The position numbers and the translations under genes are program-made. Below, piece by piece: positions 45,443 to 54,119 of a stretch of DNA of 64,000 nucleotides. The notes under the pieces were generated by a model, which searched no databases, was not told where the DNA came from, and saw nothing but the letters and a program-made list of their open reading frames with translations. The stretch comes from an uncultured Flavobacteriaceae bacterium (GTDB lineage: Bacteria > Bacteroidota > Bacteroidia > Flavobacteriales > Flavobacteriaceae): the NCBI GenBank assembly GCA_947502975.1, contig CANNBV010000003.1, positions 711,300-775,299 of the forward strand. Direction: 5' to 3'. Numbering within the stretch: the stretch's first letter is position 1; every line of letters begins with the position of its first letter.

Positions 45443-46621
45443 TTATTTAGCATATTTATCAATAAGGCGTACTAATAAATCATTTAAAAACTCAACTTCG
45501 TATTCTCCAATGGTTGGCTCTAGATGATCATTTCCAATACCACTATCATCTGTTATAAAAACGTAAGTCCCATTAGTTGAAATGGCAAAATATCGCATTA
45601 AAAATTCAGTATTTTTGTCTATACCACTGGCAACAATAGGAATAAGCTTGATGCCTTTTTCGATAGATGCCTTAACAGCTTTTTCTAAATTAGCTTTAAC
45701 TTGTGTATTATCGTGAGGTGGTGCATCGAGTAGTAAAAATGCTATTCTAGTTTTAGAGTTGCTACTCCATTGTAAATCATAAATGGTTTCATATAATGCT
45801 TCATCAACTGCCTCTGGATAATCACCTCCTCCATCAGCAAACTGTTCATTTATGAATTTTGAGGTTGTCTCAACTGATGCTGAAAAATCAGAACGCTTTG
45901 TTACATATTCGTCTCCATGATCTCTATAGAACACTGTAGCGGTATAAATAGCGCTATTGCCATTATCGGCTTTTACCTTACTAATAACATCGGTTAAATC
46001 GTTTTTTAAAAACTCAAGCTCGTCAGACATAGAGCCTGTAGCATCTACCATAAAAGCAAGTTCTATCTTGTCCTCTACAGCTTCATTTTCATTTACTGTA
46101 TATGTATTAATACCGTCTTCAAAAAGTAAAATATTCTCTTTTTCTGAACCATTAATTACAATGCTATATTCTGATATATCAATAGAAGCACCTGTATTAT
46201 CAAACAAATTAACGAATAGATTTGCCTCTCCTAAATTATCTGTTCTTGTTACAGTGAGTAATTCATCATTTTTAAAAAGAGATACTTTAGCATTATTGAA
46301 AGGTGTTTGATCTGTTTTTAAGGCCTGTATTGCAATTCTTTTAGCGGTATTAAAACTCCAGTTATCTATGTGTTCGCTATAATCTTGAGAATTAATTAAA
46401 TCATTCCAAAATGTCCAATTTTCAAGGTCATTCCATTCACCTGCGGTAATTTTTCCGGCTGGTGTACCACTTCCATTTCCATTACCTGGATCTGGCACAC
46501 TACCGCCACCAGCCTCACTGAAAGTTCCATCTGTAGAAGGCACGGTGGTAGAATCACCGTCTGAAGATTCACAACTAAAACTAATAATAACTAAAACGAA
46601 TAGAAAGATATACTTTTTCAT
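45443..46621 (-). CDS. von Willebrand factor A domain lipoprotein
   Basis: 392 residues. MKKYIFLFVLVIISFSC is a lipoprotein signal (Cys17), followed by a Ser/Gly/Pro-rich linker (about 20-55). A beta domain (about 100-180) precedes a VWA domain (about 185-390) with the intact MIDAS start DATGSMSDE. Such proteins bind proteins or polysaccharides at the outer membrane. It appears monocistronic, and its partner is unknown. Confidence 0.9.
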   Translation of the reverse strand: MKKYIFLFVLVIISFSCESSDGDSTTVPSTDGTFSEAGGGSVPDPGNGNGSGTPAGKITAGEWNDLENWTFWNDLINSQDYSEHIDNWSFNTAKRIAIQALKTDQTPFNNAKVSLFKNDELLTVTRTDNLGEANLFVNLFDNTGASIDISEYSIVINGSEKENILLFEDGINTYTVNENEAVEDKIELAFMVDATGSMSDELEFLKNDLTDVISKVKADNGNSAIYTATVFYRDHGDEYVTKRSDFSASVETTSKFINEQFADGGGDYPEAVDEALYETIYDLQWSSNSKTRIAFLLLDAPPHDNTQVKANLEKAVKASIEKGIKLIPIVASGIDKNTEFLMRYFAISTNGTYVFITDDSGIGNDHLEPTIGEYEVEFLNDLLVRLIDKYAK

Positions 46622-46673
46622 TTGGATGTTTCTTTTACAGATGCAAAAAACACCAAATGGTTGCTTAAAAAAC

Positions 46674-46967
46674 CTACAAACTTATAACCCCATCAATCTT
46701 TTCAGCAACTTCTTTATATTTTGAAATTACAGCATCAGGGTTTTTCATCCTAACGTTAATAGAAATGCTTGTGTATTTTCCATTTTTTGACTCCTTGGTG
46801 GTAATTACGGCACCCATATTATTAAAAAGACCACCTATTTTCTTAATTTCAGATACGTTTGTCTTCACTATAAACTTGTATAAATATTCACTAGGCCACA
46901 GTGCAGTATCAAGCAACTGTGTCTTAAGTTTTTTATAGAATTCATCTTGGTTTGGAGTCGCGCTCAT
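46674..46967 (-). CDS. DUF493 family protein (YbeD-like)
   Basis: 97 residues of the small ACT-like alpha/beta fold. The conserved pattern is WPSEYLYKFIVK, then SKNGKYTSISINVRMKNPDAVISKYKEV. Function unknown. It is divergently arranged from the AAA ATPase gene at 47058 across a 90-bp promoter spacer. Confidence 0.9.
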   Translation of the reverse strand: MSATPNQDEFYKKLKTQLLDTALWPSEYLYKFIVKTNVSEIKKIGGLFNNMGAVITTKESKNGKYTSISINVRMKNPDAVISKYKEVAEKIDGVISL

Positions 46968-47057
46968 AGTCTTTTTTTGAGTTGCAAATATAAGCTTTCA
47001 TTTCCATTTTTTTTAGAGCAATTAAATTCCGAATTTTACAATCAAAATTAATTCATA

Positions 47058-47618
47058 TTGAATCCAAAAAAAATTGTTATCACAGGTGGGCCTGGAACGG
47101 GAAAAACGTCATTGATTCGCGCTTTAAAAAAGCATAATTTCCATTGCTTTGATGAAGTTATTAGAGCTTTAACTTTGGAGCTAAAAAAAAGTGTAGATTC
47201 ATCATCTCATGTTTCTAACCCAATAGCATTTGCAAATGATCCTTTAGATTTTAATATGCGACTGCTAAACGGACGTATTGCACAGTTTAATAAAGCTAGC
47301 GCTATAAATAAAGCATTAAGTTTTTTTGATCGTGGTATTCCAGATGTATTAGCTTATATGGATTATTTTAATCAGGAATATGGGGATGCATTTACTAATG
47401 CTTGTGAAACGCATATGTATTCAACTGTTTTTCTGCTTCCTCCATGGGAAGCTATTTATAAAACTGATAATGAAAGATTAGAAACTTACGATGAGGCTGT
47501 AAAAATTCATAACCATTTAGCAAGCACCTATAAAAGGTTTGGATATAATAGTATAGAAGTCCCTTTTGGAAGTATTGAAGAGCGCACCAATTTTATTTTA
47601 AACACATTAAACATATAG
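47058..47618 (+). CDS. AAA_28-type P-loop ATPase/kinase-like protein
   Basis: 186 residues. The Walker A motif GGPGTGKTS lies close to the N-terminus; FDEVIRAL and DRGIPDVLAYMDYF complete the AAA_28 (deoxynucleoside-kinase-like) pattern. The start is a TTG at 47058, as there is no in-frame ATG before the P-loop strand. The stop overlaps the GTG start of recQ by one base, so the two are translationally coupled. Substrate unknown. Confidence 0.88.
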   Translation: MNPKKIVITGGPGTGKTSLIRALKKHNFHCFDEVIRALTLELKKSVDSSSHVSNPIAFANDPLDFNMRLLNGRIAQFNKASAINKALSFFDRGIPDVLAYMDYFNQEYGDAFTNACETHMYSTVFLLPPWEAIYKTDNERLETYDEAVKIHNHLASTYKRFGYNSIEVPFGSIEERTNFILNTLNI

Positions 47619-49525
47619 TGAGTTTTCACCCTATAAACATATTAGAGCGTTATTGGAAGTTCACTTCATTTAGAGCTAATCAGGAAGCTGTTATTAACGC
47701 TGTTTTAGAAGGTGAAGATGTATTTGCTTTAATGCCAACTGGAGGTGGGAAGTCTATTTGTTTTCAAATACCTGCGTTGATCAAAGAGGGGATTTGTATT
47801 GTCATTTCACCTTTAATAGCTTTAATGAAAGACCAAGTACAAAGCTTAAACAACAAAGGCATAAAAGCTTTAGCGATAACTAGTGGAATCTCTAAAGATG
47901 AATTGGATACACTTTTAGACAATTGCATTTACGGTAATTACAAATTTTTATACCTCTCTCCTGAGCGTTTGCAACAAGAATTAGTACAAGATCGTATACG
48001 ACAAATGAAGGTTAATTTAATAGCAGTTGATGAAGCACATTGTATTTCTCAATGGGGGAACGATTTTAGACCTTCATACAGTAATATAATAAAAATGAGA
48101 GAGTTAAAACCCTCTACTAATATTATTGCTTTAACCGCTACAGCGAAACCAAAAATTGTAGAAGATATTATAAAACAGCTAGATTTTATTAAACCTAAAG
48201 TGTTTAAACAATCATTCTTTAGACATAATTTAGGCTACATGGTTTTACATGAAGAAGACAAATATTATCGCCTTGAAACTATATTAAAAAAATATAAGAA
48301 CGCTTCAATAGTTTATGTTAGAAATAGAAAAGCCACAATAGAAGTTAGTAAACTTTTAAACTCAAAAAACATAACATCAACTTATTATCATGGAGGCCTT
48401 AACCACACCGAGAAGGAGACCAACATGAATAGCTGGATGAACAACCAAAAGCAAGTGATGGTGGCTACAAATGCTTTTGGCATGGGCATTGACAAACCAG
48501 ATGTAAAAACGGTTATTCATTTAAACTTACCTGAAAGTATAGAAAGTTATTTTCAAGAAGCCGGAAGAGCTGGCAGAAATGAAGAGAATGCTTTTGCTAT
48601 TATTTTAAAAAATAAAAACGATGAAAATCTGGTAAAAAACCAATTTTTAAAAGTATTAGCTTCAGTGGACACCATTAAACTGATTTACAGAAAGCTATGC
48701 AATTACTTCCAGATCTCTTATGGTGAAGGTGTTTATTTTACTTTTGATTTTGATTTTAGTCATTTTTGTAAGACCTACAACTTCAATACGATGCAATGCT
48801 ATAATGCGCTATTAGTTTTAGACAGAAACAGCATTATATCGATGTCTAAAAAATTCAAAAACAAGGTTTTAGTTAAATTTATATCAACTAATAATTCAAT
48901 ATTTAATTATTTAGAAAAACATTCAAAATACGATATTATAGTCAAATCAATTCTTAGATCTTATGGTGGTATTTTTGATCATCAGGTAGATATCAATACG
49001 TTAAAAATTGCAGACAAAGCTTCTATATCAGAACACGAACTAATTCAAACTTTAAAGCAATTAGAAAAGGATAATCTTATCACACTTAATCATTCTAAAA
49101 CTGATGCTCAAATAACATTTATAGAGCCAAGAGAAGATGATAAAACCATAAATAGAATTGCTCCAATTATAAAACAACAAAACAAACTTAAGAAAACACA
49201 AGTAAGCGCTGTAATTGATTACATCAATAATGACGATGTTTGTAAAAATATACAGTTACTTAGCTATTTCGGAGAACAAAACCCTGAACCCTGTGGTATT
49301 TGCTCGGTTTGCATTCTAAAACAACCAAAAGCAAATCATAATGCACCTGAAAATATAAAACACGACATCATTCAACTTTTAGAAAGCGGTGATAAATCCT
49401 CAAGAGAGATTACCCAACTACTTTCATGTAATGATACTGAAACGAAACGTGTATTAAAAGATCTTTTAGAACATCAAATTATTACAATCACTAAAACAAA
49501 CACCTATAAATTAAGTCATTTATGA
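47618..49525 (+). CDS. recQ: RecQ-family ATP-dependent DNA helicase
   Basis: 635 residues with a GTG start inside the preceding stop (TAGTG). A 3'-5' helicase for recombination and repair. Motifs: Walker A MPTGGGKS, DEAH (VDEAHCISQWG), ALTATAKP, helicase C-terminal domain with NAFGMGIDKPDV and EAGRAGRNEE, then a RecQ-Ct zinc site with four Cys (CKN ... CGICSVC) and a C-terminal winged-helix region. Length fits the flavobacterial short RecQ type. It overlaps the next gene by ATGA. Confidence 0.95.
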   Translation: MSFHPINILERYWKFTSFRANQEAVINAVLEGEDVFALMPTGGGKSICFQIPALIKEGICIVISPLIALMKDQVQSLNNKGIKALAITSGISKDELDTLLDNCIYGNYKFLYLSPERLQQELVQDRIRQMKVNLIAVDEAHCISQWGNDFRPSYSNIIKMRELKPSTNIIALTATAKPKIVEDIIKQLDFIKPKVFKQSFFRHNLGYMVLHEEDKYYRLETILKKYKNASIVYVRNRKATIEVSKLLNSKNITSTYYHGGLNHTEKETNMNSWMNNQKQVMVATNAFGMGIDKPDVKTVIHLNLPESIESYFQEAGRAGRNEENAFAIILKNKNDENLVKNQFLKVLASVDTIKLIYRKLCNYFQISYGEGVYFTFDFDFSHFCKTYNFNTMQCYNALLVLDRNSIISMSKKFKNKVLVKFISTNNSIFNYLEKHSKYDIIVKSILRSYGGIFDHQVDINTLKIADKASISEHELIQTLKQLEKDNLITLNHSKTDAQITFIEPREDDKTINRIAPIIKQQNKLKKTQVSAVIDYINNDDVCKNIQLLSYFGEQNPEPCGICSVCILKQPKANHNAPENIKHDIIQLLESGDKSSREITQLLSCNDTETKRVLKDLLEHQIITITKTNTYKLSHL

Positions 49526-50352
49526 AACCAAAATTATTTTTAATATTTACTTTCTTGTTTAGTTTTTCATTTCTACAATTATCTAGTCAAAGTAGAGATG
49601 AAATACTTGCAGAAGCACATTTATTATATAATTTCGAAAAAGCATCATGGAATGGTACGGATATTTTTCTGGGGAAATTTCCAGAAAAAAGAAATGACAT
49701 TGGAGGTTATTTTGCATATTCTGACAATAGGAATCATAATTGTATTTTTTTTGACAAAAACACATCTCCAAATGTATTAGCAAAAATCACTTTTGATGAT
49801 ACGTTTGATAACAATACCGCAGAAATTGATACTACAAAAAGAGAGTTTACTAAGAAAGAAAAAAACATATTTATTATTAGGAAACTTGCATTGAAAGAGA
49901 TCAATCAAGACACAATCTTCAAGACTTATAAAAACACCAACCTTAATGTTATACCAATAATTACTGAGAAAGAAAAAAAAGTATTTGTCTTAACTGGACC
50001 AGAAATCTCTGGAGTAGTAATCTTTGGTAATGACTATCTTCTAAGATTCAATAAACAAAATAAACTAATAGAGAAAAAATCACTCCATAAAAATATTATT
50101 CCAATAGAATACAATGAAAAAACTAAAGAAGGAGTGACTATGCACAGCCATTTAAAATCTACTGGTCATTCCATAACATCTACAGATGTATGCACTCTAA
50201 TGCTATATGGAGACTATACTAACTGGACACAACATATAGTGTTTTCAGATAAAAAGGTATCGTTATGGAGTTTTGAAAACAAACACTTAATAATATTAAC
50301 TAGAAAAGCTTGGGAAAAGATTTATGATACCGCAAAAGCAAATAAAAAATAG
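49522..50352 (+). CDS. Secreted hypothetical protein
   Basis: 276 residues with a signal peptide (about 1-22, FSFLQLSSQ). I recognise no family. The sequence is rich in Lys/Asn with alternating beta strands (DIFLGKFPEKRNDIGGYFAYSD, NHNCIFFDKN, VVIFGNDYLLRF) and a segment GVTMHSHLKSTGHSITSTD. It overlaps recQ by four bases (ATGA) and is followed 7 nt later by fmt, so it belongs to the same transcription unit although its function looks unrelated. Function unknown. Confidence 0.75.
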   Translation: MKPKLFLIFTFLFSFSFLQLSSQSRDEILAEAHLLYNFEKASWNGTDIFLGKFPEKRNDIGGYFAYSDNRNHNCIFFDKNTSPNVLAKITFDDTFDNNTAEIDTTKREFTKKEKNIFIIRKLALKEINQDTIFKTYKNTNLNVIPIITEKEKKVFVLTGPEISGVVIFGNDYLLRFNKQNKLIEKKSLHKNIIPIEYNEKTKEGVTMHSHLKSTGHSITSTDVCTLMLYGDYTNWTQHIVFSDKKVSLWSFENKHLIILTRKAWEKIYDTAKANKK

Positions 50353-50359
50353 TTTAATT

Positions 50360-51307
50360 ATGAAAGACTTAAGAATTGTTTTTATGGGTACGCCCCACTT
50401 TTCAGTTACTATGTTAAAAACACTTGTAGAGAAAAACTATACTATTGTAGGCGTCATTACAGCTCCCGACAAACCTGCAGGACGAGGTAGAAAACTAAAC
50501 GAAAGTGCCGTAAAACGATATGCAAAAGAAGCTGGATTGCCTATTTTACAACCTACTAACCTTAAAAGCGAAGATTTCATTGAAGAGCTTAAAGCATTAA
50601 AAGCCAACTTGCAAATAGTTGTAGCTTTTAGAATGCTCCCAAAAGTGGTATGGCAAATGCCTAAATATGGTACATTTAATTTACATGCATCCCTACTACC
50701 TAACTATCGCGGTGCAGCACCTATTAATTGGGCTATAATTAATGGTGAAACCAAAACCGGTGTCTCTACTTTTTTTATAGATGAAAAAATTGATACTGGA
50801 GAGATGATTCTACAGAAAGAAATAGCTATCGAACCAGACGAAAACGCTGGAAGCCTTCATGATAAATTAATGTACAATGGCAGCAAATTGGTTTTAAAAA
50901 CCGTAGAAGCCATAAAAGAAGGCAAAGCTAAAACTACCCCGCAAATTGAAAACAAAGACATTAAAACAGCTTACAAGCTTAATAAGAACAACTGTAAGAT
51001 AGACTGGAATAAAAGTATTACGGAAATTTATAATAAAATTAGAGGCCTAAGCCCTTACCCTGCAGCTTGGTGTGAATTGCTAAATAATTCTGAAACTTTA
51101 GATATAAAGATTTATGAAGCTAAAAAAGAAATTGCGCAACACCATTACCAAACTGGATTAATTCTCTCTACAAAGAAAACTCTAAAAGTTGCTGTAAAAG
51201 AGGGCTATATAGAAATACTAGAACTTAAGCTTCCAGGTAAGAAACTCATGGATACAAAATCGCTACTAAATGGGTATAATTTTAAAAATGATGCAGAAAT
51301 GCGCTAA
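50360..51307 (+). CDS. fmt: Methionyl-tRNA formyltransferase
   Basis: 315 residues from the ATG at 50360 (MKDLRIVFMGTPHFSV); an upstream in-frame ATG would overlap the previous gene and add a non-homologous tail. The enzyme formylates initiator Met-tRNA using 10-formyl-THF. The catalytic Asn-His-Asp set is visible in FNLHASLLPNYRGAAPINW and the FFIDEKIDTG loop. The C-terminal OB-like domain follows (about 210-315). Full length. Confidence 0.96.
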   Translation: MKDLRIVFMGTPHFSVTMLKTLVEKNYTIVGVITAPDKPAGRGRKLNESAVKRYAKEAGLPILQPTNLKSEDFIEELKALKANLQIVVAFRMLPKVVWQMPKYGTFNLHASLLPNYRGAAPINWAIINGETKTGVSTFFIDEKIDTGEMILQKEIAIEPDENAGSLHDKLMYNGSKLVLKTVEAIKEGKAKTTPQIENKDIKTAYKLNKNNCKIDWNKSITEIYNKIRGLSPYPAAWCELLNNSETLDIKIYEAKKEIAQHHYQTGLILSTKKTLKVAVKEGYIEILELKLPGKKLMDTKSLLNGYNFKNDAEMR

Positions 51308-51410
51308 AGCCTCATTATCACTCATTCCGTAAAAACATCGACAAACTAACATCCTTTATTAACAAAAGCTATAAGTTATCAACAAAACCTTGTATTTCCC
51401 TTGCTATTAC

Positions 51411-51440
51411 TTGCATGAAAGCATAATCCGTATAAATTTG
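51411..51440 (+). promoter_or_regulatory. Promoter of the HU gene
   Basis: TTG (51411-51413), exactly 19 bp, then TAAATTTG (51433-51440): a full match to the Bacteroidota housekeeping promoter. The leader to the ATG at 51495 is about 50 nt. Confidence 0.8.
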
Positions 51441-51494
51441 TAGAGGATTTAACAAAAAAGTTTAACCAATTTATTAATAATTAAAATTTACATT

Positions 51495-51767
51495 ATGAAC
51501 AAAACAGATTTAATCGATGCAATGGCAGAACACGCAGGAATCACTAAAGCAGCTGCTAAGAAAGCTTTAGAATGTGCACTTATCGAAATTGAAGGTGCTT
51601 TACAAAAAGGCAACAGAGTTTCTTTAGTTGGTTTTGGTTCTTGGTCAGTTTCTAGAAGATCTGCTAGAGAAGGAAGAAACCCACAAACTGGAGCGACTAT
51701 TAAAATCAAAGCTAAAAACGTAGTTAAGTTTAAAGCTGGATCTGATTTATCAAGTGCTGTAAACTAA
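51495..51767 (+). CDS. HU-family nucleoid protein
   Basis: 90 residues, the standard HU length. It binds and bends DNA non-specifically as a dimer. The beta-arm signature GFGSWSVSRRSAREGRNPQTG and the helical MNKTDLIDAMAEHAGITKAAAKKAL start are typical. The gene has its own strong promoter (51411-51440) and terminator (51791-51823), i.e. it is monocistronic and probably highly expressed. HU cannot be told from IHF subtypes here, but length and arm favour HU. Confidence 0.95.
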   Translation: MNKTDLIDAMAEHAGITKAAAKKALECALIEIEGALQKGNRVSLVGFGSWSVSRRSAREGRNPQTGATIKIKAKNVVKFKAGSDLSSAVN

Positions 51768-51790
51768 TTATTAGTTTCAGAAAACATAGA

Positions 51791-51823
51791 AAAATGCTTT
51801 CCAATAAGGAAAGCATTTTTTTT
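51791..51823 (+). terminator. Terminator of the HU gene
   Basis: A perfect 10-bp stem AATGCTTTCC/GGAAAGCATT (51793-51802 and 51808-51817) with a 5-nt loop and a long T-run, 25 nt after the HU stop codon. Confidence 0.92.
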
Positions 51824-51891
51824 ATGGCATTATCCAAAAGTTGCTTTTCTGATAAAATAATCTTAGATTTAGTTATTAATTTAGTTAACAC

Positions 51892-52452
51892 ATGACGAGC
51901 ACTAGTCCTAAAAAAGGTGATTTGTTAATAGCAGAACCAGCCATAATTGGAGATGTTTCTTTCAACCGCTCCATTGTTTTGTTAGCAGACCACAACAAAG
52001 ATGGTTCTATTGGTTTTATTTTGAATAAACCCTTAGAATACACTATAAGAGACTTAATTCCTGAAGTAGAAGCTGCTTTTAAAGTTTATAATGGTGGGCC
52101 AGTCGAACAGGACAACCTCTATTTTATTCACAAGGTACCAGAACTAATACCCAATAGTATAGAAATTTCGTTAGGAATATTCTGGGGTGGTGATTTTAAA
52201 AAAGTAGCACAATTAATTACCGATAATACTATTAATGAAAATGATATCCGTTTCTTTTTAGGGTATTCTGGTTGGGATTCTAACCAATTAGAAGATGAGT
52301 TGAAAGCAAATTCTTGGTTGGTTTCAGAGAATATTTATGAAAAGAATATCATTGAAAAAGATTACACCTCATTCTGGAAAGAAAAAATGTTAGAGCTTGG
52401 TGGCGAATATAGCATTTGGTCTAACGCACCAGAAAACCCAAATTATAACTAA
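51892..52452 (+). CDS. YqgE/AlgH family protein
   Basis: 186 residues. Family hallmarks: the KGDLLIAEPAIIGDVSFNRSIVLLADH start, GSIGFILNKP, VYNGGPVEQDNLYFIHK and FLGYSGWDSNQLEDEL. Widely conserved, soluble, function unresolved. It ends in a 4-bp convergent overlap with the aminotransferase gene. Confidence 0.93.
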   Translation: MTSTSPKKGDLLIAEPAIIGDVSFNRSIVLLADHNKDGSIGFILNKPLEYTIRDLIPEVEAAFKVYNGGPVEQDNLYFIHKVPELIPNSIEISLGIFWGGDFKKVAQLITDNTINENDIRFFLGYSGWDSNQLEDELKANSWLVSENIYEKNIIEKDYTSFWKEKMLELGGEYSIWSNAPENPNYN

Positions 52453-53291
52453 GTTAGTCTTACAGACATATTTAACTTTGCAAGTAACGTTTTTGCAACT
52501 TCGTTCTTATATACTTTTTTTCTGTATTTAGAAATTGATTGAATACCTGTTATGATATTTGTTATAAAAAGTTCATCTGCTTTTTGAAGTTCAAAAGGAG
52601 AAATTGATGTTTCAAACAACTCCATATCTTCCATTTTATCAATAAAATTCATAATCTGAGTACGCATTACGCCTTTTAAACAGCCGTCAGCTAAAGGAGG
52701 GGTTTTAATTGTATTACCACTGACTAAAAACAAATTACCATTTAGGGCTTCAATTACGCTTTTATCAGTATTCAACAGCAAACAATTATTCAATCCGTTT
52801 TCTTCAGCATAAATACTACCAACTACATTAATGGACTTATTATTTGTCTTAAGTGTTGAAAGCAACGTAGGTGCAACAAAATAGTCTTTAAATAAATCTA
52901 CTTCATATTTATCCTCATTTAAGACATAAACATCACTATTCAAAGGCTTTACGCTTATATTATACCCTACAGCGTTTTGTTTCGGCAAGTACAAACCACC
53001 TTCATTTCTATGAACAATCAGTTTAACCCTAACATTATCACTCTCTAAATAATTAGCCTCTAAAGTATCATTAATTTGATTTTCAAGATATTCCATAGTA
53101 AAATTCATAGGAATTTCCATGCGCATAATTCGCATAGATGCCATTAATCTAAAATAATGATCTTCCCAAAATAGCAATTTACCATTGGCAACTTTTATCG
53201 TTTCAAAAAGAGCATCACCATAGGCATAACCTCGATTATTTATTGAAATATTAGTATGATCTTCTAAAATTGTTCCGTTAAAATTTATCAT
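52449..53291 (-). CDS. Class IV PLP aminotransferase (PabC/IlvE-like)
   Basis: 280 residues of the fold-type IV PLP family. Pattern: NRGYAYGDALFETIKV with GDALFET typical of 4-amino-4-deoxychorismate lyase and D-amino acid aminotransferase, STLKTNNKSINVV around the PLP Lys, and EALNGNLFLV. The PabC or branched-chain aminotransferase role cannot be decided from sequence alone. No pab neighbours are visible. Its promoter -7 box TATATTTG (53336-53329, minus strand) overlaps the terminator hairpin of the upstream gene. Confidence 0.88.
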   Translation of the reverse strand: MINFNGTILEDHTNISINNRGYAYGDALFETIKVANGKLLFWEDHYFRLMASMRIMRMEIPMNFTMEYLENQINDTLEANYLESDNVRVKLIVHRNEGGLYLPKQNAVGYNISVKPLNSDVYVLNEDKYEVDLFKDYFVAPTLLSTLKTNNKSINVVGSIYAEENGLNNCLLLNTDKSVIEALNGNLFLVSGNTIKTPPLADGCLKGVMRTQIMNFIDKMEDMELFETSISPFELQKADELFITNIITGIQSISKYRKKVYKNEVAKTLLAKLNMSVRLT

Positions 53292-53329
53292 AAAAAAAGT
53301 CCGCTACTTGTATTGATTTAAGTGCGGAC
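53292..53329 (-). terminator. Terminator of the START-like gene, overlapping the next promoter
   Basis: Stem GTCCGC-ACTT/AAGT-(A)-GCGGAC (53299-53309 with 53320-53329, one bulge) followed on the minus strand by seven T residues that run straight into the ATG at 53291. The distal arm begins in the G that ends the TATATTTG -7 box. Confidence 0.78.
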
Positions 53330-53355
53330 AAATATAAGATTTATTAGTGTGTTTG

Positions 53356-53748
53356 CTATACAGAACCTAATACTTGTTTTAAGTCTGATATTTGATTTTC
53401 CCAAAGCATTTTAGCTTCATCGACTTCATCTTCATCAGCAAAATCTGTTACCATTAAGGAAACATCTTTGGTAATTTCATCAACTTGAATTCTAATTTCA
53501 AAATAACACGAAGCACCATCCTCTTCATCCTCCATCCATCTAAATTTAACACGCTCTCCACTCTTTTTACTTAATAACTTTGCTTGTTCTTCGCTATCAT
53601 CCCAAATAAAAGTAAACAACTCTCCTCTAGAATTTACATTATCAGAAAACCATTCTGATAAACCTGAGGGTGTTGAAATATATTGATACAACAATTGTGG
53701 TGATGCATGTATAGGAAACTCTATTTCAAATTTAGTTTTATCGTCCAT
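53356..53748 (-). CDS. START-like domain protein
   Basis: 130 residues, SRPBCC/AHSA1-like fold. FPIHASPQLLYQYISTPSGLSEWFSDNVN is the family pattern, followed by an acidic region (EDEEDG, ADEDEVDE). Known in flavobacteria as a START-like protein of unknown ligand. Soluble, no signal peptide. It has its own terminator at 53292-53329. Confidence 0.88.
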   Translation of the reverse strand: MDDKTKFEIEFPIHASPQLLYQYISTPSGLSEWFSDNVNSRGELFTFIWDDSEEQAKLLSKKSGERVKFRWMEDEEDGASCYFEIRIQVDEITKDVSLMVTDFADEDEVDEAKMLWENQISDLKQVLGSV

Positions 53749-53836
53749 TTAAGTATTTAAGTTTTGTGTTGCTCAATATATACATTAATTCATAAGATTT
53801 ACAATTATTTTTCATAATATTTTGTATAAGTTATGT

Positions 53837-53866
53837 TTGCGGACGTTAATTTTGTTTTTATATTTG
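53837..53866 (+). promoter_or_regulatory. Promoter of the tRNA-Met gene
   Basis: TTG (53837-53839), 19 bp, then TATATTTG (53859-53866), a full consensus match, placed about 12 nt before the tRNA 5' end. Confidence 0.8.
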
Positions 53867-53878
53867 CAACCTCAAAAT

Positions 53879-53952
53879 GGCGAGGTAGCTCAGTTGGTTA
53901 GAGCGTCGGATTCATAACCCGGAGGTCTCGAGTTCAAATCTCGATCTCGCTA
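53879..53952 (+). tRNA. tRNA-Met (anticodon CAT)
   Basis: 74-nt cloverleaf: acceptor GGCGAGG with TCTCGCT (G1-U72 wobble), D loop AGCTCAGTTGGTTAGAGC, anticodon loop ATTCATAAC with CAT, T loop GTTCAAATC. The 3' CCA is not encoded. The first pair is G-U, not the mismatched pair of an initiator, so it is elongator Met; a tRNA-Ile2 (lysidine) identity cannot be ruled out. Strong promoter upstream, terminator downstream. Confidence 0.93.
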
Positions 53953-53997
53953 CGAAATAAACAAAGGAAAACCCAAGATGTGATGTCTTGGGTTTTT
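53936..53997 (+). repeat. tRNA 3' end plus terminator, partner of the copy at 55495-55556
   Basis: These 62 bp run from the T loop through the acceptor arm and the terminator hairpin, and match 55495-55556 at about 52 of 62 positions without gaps, including a 19-bp identical stretch. This is the intact copy. Confidence 0.8.
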
Positions 53998-53998
53998 T
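53968..53998 (+). terminator. Terminator of the tRNA-Met gene
   Basis: Hairpin AACCCAAGA/TCTTGGGTT (arms 53970-53978 and 53986-53994) with a 7-nt loop and a T-run to 53998, 15 nt after the tRNA. Confidence 0.88.
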
Positions 53999-54119
53999 AC
54001 TTCTGTAGAATATTTATATACTTTTAAGATTAAATTCTGGAATTGTAATTCTATCAAATTCTTTATCTCTACTTTTTGTATCTACCGATGTTTTAATGAT
54101 AATTTAATTAGTTAAATAT

